Part shown: positions 60,006-64,000 of the stretch, in pieces
How the letters are laid out: each line of letters begins with the position of its first letter
How positions within the stretch are numbered: position 1 is the stretch's first letter
Source: Polia nebulosa
Lineage: Eukaryota > Arthropoda > Insecta > Lepidoptera > Noctuidae
Direction of reading: 5' to 3'
DNA length: 64,000 bases
Assembly: GCA_951329385.1 (NCBI GenBank)
Contig: OX589592.1
Location: 8,588,501-8,652,500 of the forward strand
Notes under the pieces: model-generated
Told to the model about the DNA's origin: nothing
Databases searched by the model: none
The model's input: only the letters and a program-made list of their open reading frames with translations
Position numbers and translations under genes: made by a program

Positions 60006-63000
60006 AGGCATCTCTCAAGATCCTCTTTTTCTCTCTTAAAATTTTAAAGTATCAATTTTAGCGATAAGACCGCCCAATGTGTCACCTTCACAAATGGTTC
60101 CTTCATCTATCTTTAAGGCGCAGATATACGACTTCTAATGATATATGTTATTGTAGACAATTTGCTTTGTAATTTGATAGGTAAATATTTAAAATTATAT
60201 TTTTATAACATAGTGTAATTAATTTATAAATGTATGTCCAACGCGGATAAAAAACTGAGAATCACGCAACAACCATTGAATTATTTATCTTTTAAGGTTT
60301 GTACATTTCGCCTACTTTTTTGGACAATTTTGAAAAAAATAGAAATTTTCTTTTTCGCCTCTTTCCAAATTAAGTTCCGTTTTCGGCCGCTTTTTATTTG
60401 TTTTGCTAAGTACAGTCGGTTGAATATGTGTTTTAAAAATAGTCTAGTGTAGTATCATGGTCTAGTGATTAGGCACATGATTGATATAAAAGTAGTGTTA
60501 TGTTATTTGGATTATATTTATTTTGAATGTATGTGTTTCTTTCACCATAACTTCTGATATAGTTAAGAAAATAAGAGTTAATAATGAATCAATCTACCTA
60601 GCCTTATCAAACTATGTTGGGGGCGGCTTTCAGTCTAACCGTCCAAATCGCCCAAATCCTCAGAGAACCAGAGCGGCAGGAGCGACTGCCTATCTGACCT
60701 CCACAACCCAGTAACTGGATAACACGATATTCCGGGCAAGTGGCACATCACGACGGTCAAATATCTACAAATGACAGCCGGGAACCATAGACTAAGAAGC
60801 TTTCCAAGGCACAAAGGTATCTCAGTATTTTAAGACGGTCACCCATCCACGGACCGACCTTGGTAAGCGTTGCTTAACCTTGGAGATTGGCCGGTGCAGC
60901 TGTCATTGGTTAGGCATGAGTTCCTCAAGAGTTTATAACGATTATTTTGGACCCAAAAAAAAAATCGAAATGGCGTTGATGAAATAAACTGATTTATCGT
61001 CATGGGTGTCAATGTGGGCTTACAATGAAAATCCAAAATGGCAGCAACGGAATATGCTGACTTTTCTTCATGACCTGCATTTTCATGGTTTCCCAGGTCA
61101 TAAGGAATATGAGCTCAAAATTAAAATCCAAGATAGCACCGACGTAATAAGCTGCGACTTTTCGTCATGATTGAAGGAAAATTAAGGTTGATAACGTTGC
61201 CATAACTGGCTCCTATACTTGCAAATATTTCGATTTTTTTAAAGTAATGAATGAGAATCTGAAGTATCTCGAGATATTTTCCCTCAGCTTTTCTTTTTTG
61301 TTGTTTCTCTATCTTTTACGTCATGTTTACTGTACATAAACATATTTTCTTTGTGTATTTTTTTTCATTCACAACATAAATTCTAATCTAATCTGCGAGA
61401 TCCCAGATCCTGCACATCACAGTTTACAACGATATATTCCCAGTTCTTACCAACGCAGGCTAGACTGTTGACTGAATGGAGAACTAAATTAATTAGGTAA
61501 TGCGCTACGACATCTCCAGCGCACATTATTGTAAATAATTATGTATTGATCTGAACATATTGAATTTATTTTCCTAGTATGTACACTATAGCGATGGAGA
61601 TAGTTGGAAACATATTTGTGTCCTTTGTCCCCGCTGACAAAGAATCATCAAATAGGTAAGTGTTGTAAGTAAGCAAGTAAGTAATGAATGAGAATAGACG
61701 CAGTGTATTATAAATCAGCAATTCTCAGAAGCCGCAGCAAAAATCCCGTCCGAGCGAGTGCGCAACAACTCAGTGGTGGCTGTTATGCAGCAGTGACACC
61801 ATTTGTCTGCAATATTCGGTGCAATAACTATTCTGTGCGCATTCATTCATTACTTCTTATGGCATACGACTCGCACTGTAATGATAGGTTGTATGTGTGC
61901 GTGTATTCGATTTGATTACTCCTTATTAGAGTTCCGTAGTCCTAACAAGTACAAGAAACCCTTATAGTTTCAGTCTGTCCGAGGCATAACTTAGTGACTG
62001 TAAGTTTTAATTGGTATTTTACCATTTTAATCAACCATAAATAAATAAATAAAATTAATATAATTATAACGGAGTGCCGAACAGTCGGTTGAGTATAGGT
62101 ACGTTCGTTTTCATGGGCAGTAGGAAACGGATCATATCAAATGAAAAAAATCAATTTAATTCAAATTATTTTTTTTACGTAGTCGGGGAAACAAAGTTAT
62201 TTTGATATCTAACTGTACTTTATAAGCATGAAACACTATTTAAAAAATAGCGAAAGGGAAACGAAACTGGTGCAAAACAGAACTAAAAAGTACAAAAAAA
62301 AATTAACAAATGATAAACGCGGCGAAAACGGAACAAAAAGCGGGGGGCGAAAACGGAAAATCAAATAGGGGGCGAACTGTGCGGGGCGAAACCAGAACAA
62401 ACCTTTAGAATACGTGTTTTAGTAGGTATAATAGCTGTTGTTTTATGTATAATAAAAATAAAAAAAATATGTAATAAAAATGTTTATTTCAGTTGCTTAT
62501 TGCTTTAGCATACATGATTCGCAGATCACCTTTTAAGCAAGAAGATGCTTGTGTTAGGTGACTCCGCTCTTCCACTTAACATTATACAGAGTATGCAATT
62601 GGAAACAGAATAATAAAAGAATACAAAATACAAAACAGAAGCGCATTTGTGCGATGTTTGCGAGTGGGTTTGGAGTGTGTGTGAGTGAGTACGTGTAAAT
62701 AGTGCGAGTGTGCGTGAGAGTGTATAATAGTGTGAGTGTATATTGTGTATGAGTTAAATTCATTTACCTGCATATAGTTAAACTTCAGGATTCAGTAGGT
62801 TTAGGTCTAGGTTTAGGTTTAGGTTAGCCCTGCGACAATGTCTTGGGATCGGAGGAAGCCAGGAACAGCTACCTCCACTAACGATTTCATTACTGCGGTC
62901 CTATTGATTATATAATAAATTAATAAACTGTCTAATTTGGGACAGCGCTCCTTGATGGGTGACTCCTATTACTGGGTGGACGTACGAAGCGTTGCGTGAG

Positions 63001-63548
63001 CTCAGCACAGAACACGCAAGCTAACCACTCAAGGCCATTTATTTGCGCCTTAACTATTATGTTTAACATAATAAAGAGTATTCTATAGGTACATATATCT
63101 ATCTACCCGGATCGAATACTGCCGAGACGAGAACATTTAGTCAGAAACTGCCGCCATGCCGCCTCGACTAAGATTGAAAGATCCCAATGTATACCTTTTT
63201 TTTTTCTTTTTCTTTTTGTGGGGTGGGAAATCGTCCAATGACATCTCCTGCTCTGGGTGGAGCGGGACGAAGTGTCAGACTCTTACTGACTGAAACCCAC
63301 CCCTGTTCCTTCCCTGCCTGAATGCCCAGGGGAGCGGTAACTCTGTTACCAATTTATCCGCTACCCCTAGGCATATCCCAATGTATACCTAGTATTACTT
63401 TTATCTATATTTTTTTTTATTCCAGTTTCCTGTCTAAGATGTTATTATTGTAACCCGTCCTTCTTTGATGACTCAGCATGCGAAAAAGTATCCTCCAGAA
63501 TGATAAGCTATTGCCCAGAGTCTGACGATTATGTGTGTATGAAGGGGG
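59818..63548 (+). CDS. Ly6/uPAR-type three-finger protein, copy H (exons 1-2; exon 3 beyond window)
   Basis: Exon 1 59818-59881 encodes the same signal peptide as F and G. Exon 2 63426-63548 encodes SCLRCYYCNPSFFDDSAC, then YC and VC, with a GGG G|GTATGT donor, phase 1. No exon 3 was found before the window ends 450 bases later, so the gene probably continues. Intron 1 flanks are type B, but exon 2 resembles C and D (NPSFFDDSAC; MKGG end), so H is a mosaic. Intron 1 is swollen by a 2.9-kb TTAA foldback element (60117-63049) and an R1-type tail (63196-63374). Three nearly equal first exons (52311, 56043, 59818) lie upstream of this one exon 2. Confidence 0.7.
60834..60905 (-). ncRNA. 5S rRNA-derived sequence (SINE3-like or pseudogene)
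   Basis: The minus strand has GTTAAGCAACG, 18 bases, then TGGATGGGTGACCG. These are the internal control region boxes of 5S rRNA at their normal spacing. Sequence further out diverges, so it is not a working 5S gene; a 5S-headed SINE is likely. Confidence 0.6.
62640..62765 (+). repeat. GT/GA-rich low-complexity stretch
   Basis: Imperfect GTGTGTGAGTGAG-type sequence inside the TTAA element; open frames here are chance. Confidence 0.6.
63196..63374 (-). mobile_element. R1-like 3' tail with 15-bp target duplication
   Basis: Flanked by ATCCCAATGTATACC on both sides (63181-63195, 63375-63389). It carries the poly-T, the CTCCTGCTCTGGGTGGAGC hairpin and the ACTGAAACCCACCCC stretch. Confidence 0.82.
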
Positions 63549-63574
63549 GTATGTTGCTACAATATTTTTACCAA

Positions 63575-63870
63575 ACTGCGCGACGCAAGGGAGGGTAATA
63601 TATGTTTATCAGCCTATTTGTGTATGTATGTATGTTTGTTCCTTTGTGGCGCTTTATAGACCAAACGCGTGGGCCAATATTAAGTGGGGTATCAAAATAA
63701 AGGGTTTGAGAAAGCGATTGCAAAATATAACATACTAAAATATAGAAAACAAAAAAATAAATTTATTTTCAAAAAACCCGTCTGTAAAAAACATTTAAAA
63801 AGTTTCAAGCAAAGCACATTTCGAGCAGTTTGATGCAGTTGGTGGCATGAATTCTATAAAATTGAACTAA
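63575..63870. repeat. Repeat related to 3340-3840, reversed
   Basis: CGACGCAAGGGAGGGTAATA, then TTTGTTCCTTTGTGGCGC and TGGGGTATCAAAATAAAGGG, in opposite order to the copy at 3340-3840. Confidence 0.55.
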
Positions 63871-63940
63871 AATAACTACGGGTGAAAATATATTTTTTTT
63901 TTTGTAATTTATATTTTATACTATTCAATCTATTATTTAA

Positions 63941-64000
63941 GAGGCCGTACACAATGTGTTGGCCGATTTCATTGATTTACGTGATTTTACAGATGTGATT
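63941..64000. mobile_element. TTAA MITE, left end only (cut by window)
   Basis: TTAA (63937-63940) followed by GAGGCCGTACACAATG and the TTACGTGATTTTACAG stretch of the element at 18176-18885. Confidence 0.7.

Larger units (their letters stand above)
60117..63049. mobile_element. TTAA-flanked foldback element in gene H intron 1 (2.9 kb)
   Basis: TTAA|GGCGCAGATATACGAC at left, TTATTTGCGCC|TTAA at right (60113-60116, 63050-63053). Genes B and E keep the empty site with one TTAA (9264-9267; 47639-47642). An inner pair of arms (about 60291-60430 and 62070-62412) contains TTTCGCC and CAGTCGGTTGA complements. No transposase frame seen. Confidence 0.82.

Noticed and set aside
62795..62830. Run of GGTTTAGG-like units resembling insect telomere repeat
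   Set aside because: Units are mainly TTTAGG, only a few and imperfect, and lie inside a TTAA element; not TTAGG arrays.

Overview
The window is eukaryotic and most likely lepidopteran (moth or butterfly). The genes have introns with GT-AG borders. About three quarters of the DNA is transposon-derived. The element set is typical of Lepidoptera: R4/Dong-like retrotransposons sitting in TTA repeats, short Lep1-type Helitrons, R1-, CR1/Jockey- and RTE-clade fragments, and many TTAA-flanked MITEs. There is no operon, CRISPR array or bacterial feature.

The only host genes I can support are a plus-strand tandem array of small Ly6/uPAR (three-finger) genes. Each codes for a signal peptide (exon 1), a first half with an LRCYxC motif (exon 2) and a second half with CxTDLCN plus a hydrophobic GPI-type tail (exon 3). 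Every intron is phase 1. In order they are: A (833-3248), B (8632-10309), C (20205-23871), B' (34425-37192, broken, no exon 1), D (39678-42998), E (47299-50467), F (52311-54202, no exon 2), G (56043-57934, no exon 2) and H (59818 to beyond the window end; exons 1 and 2 seen). C and D are copies of one block and B, B' and E of another, so a B-C pair was duplicated.

From 48.8 to 60.0 kb a unit of about 3.7 kb is present three times in tandem. It runs from intron 2 of one gene to intron 1 of the next, so each extra copy adds a last exon followed by a first exon but no middle exon. F and G are therefore exon 1 + exon 3 genes. Phase symmetry keeps them in frame and also allows one upstream exon pair to use several last exons, or several first exons to feed H exon 2.

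The spaces between genes are mobile DNA. 11.5-17.4 kb is a head-to-tail row of four R4/Dong-like copies, one with an uninterrupted 1200-codon ORF. 17.5-19.3 kb holds a Jockey/CR1-type and an RTE fragment with a TTAA MITE inside. 24.1-26.4 kb has a Helitron and a hAT element nested in a GC-rich foldback. 26.4-34 kb has two broken CR1/Jockey-type elements sharing one 3' end. 43.4-45.8 and 60.1-63.0 kb hold a TTAA foldback family, the last copy with a 5S rRNA-like piece. Several insertions can be proved because a paralogous block in the same window keeps the empty site.
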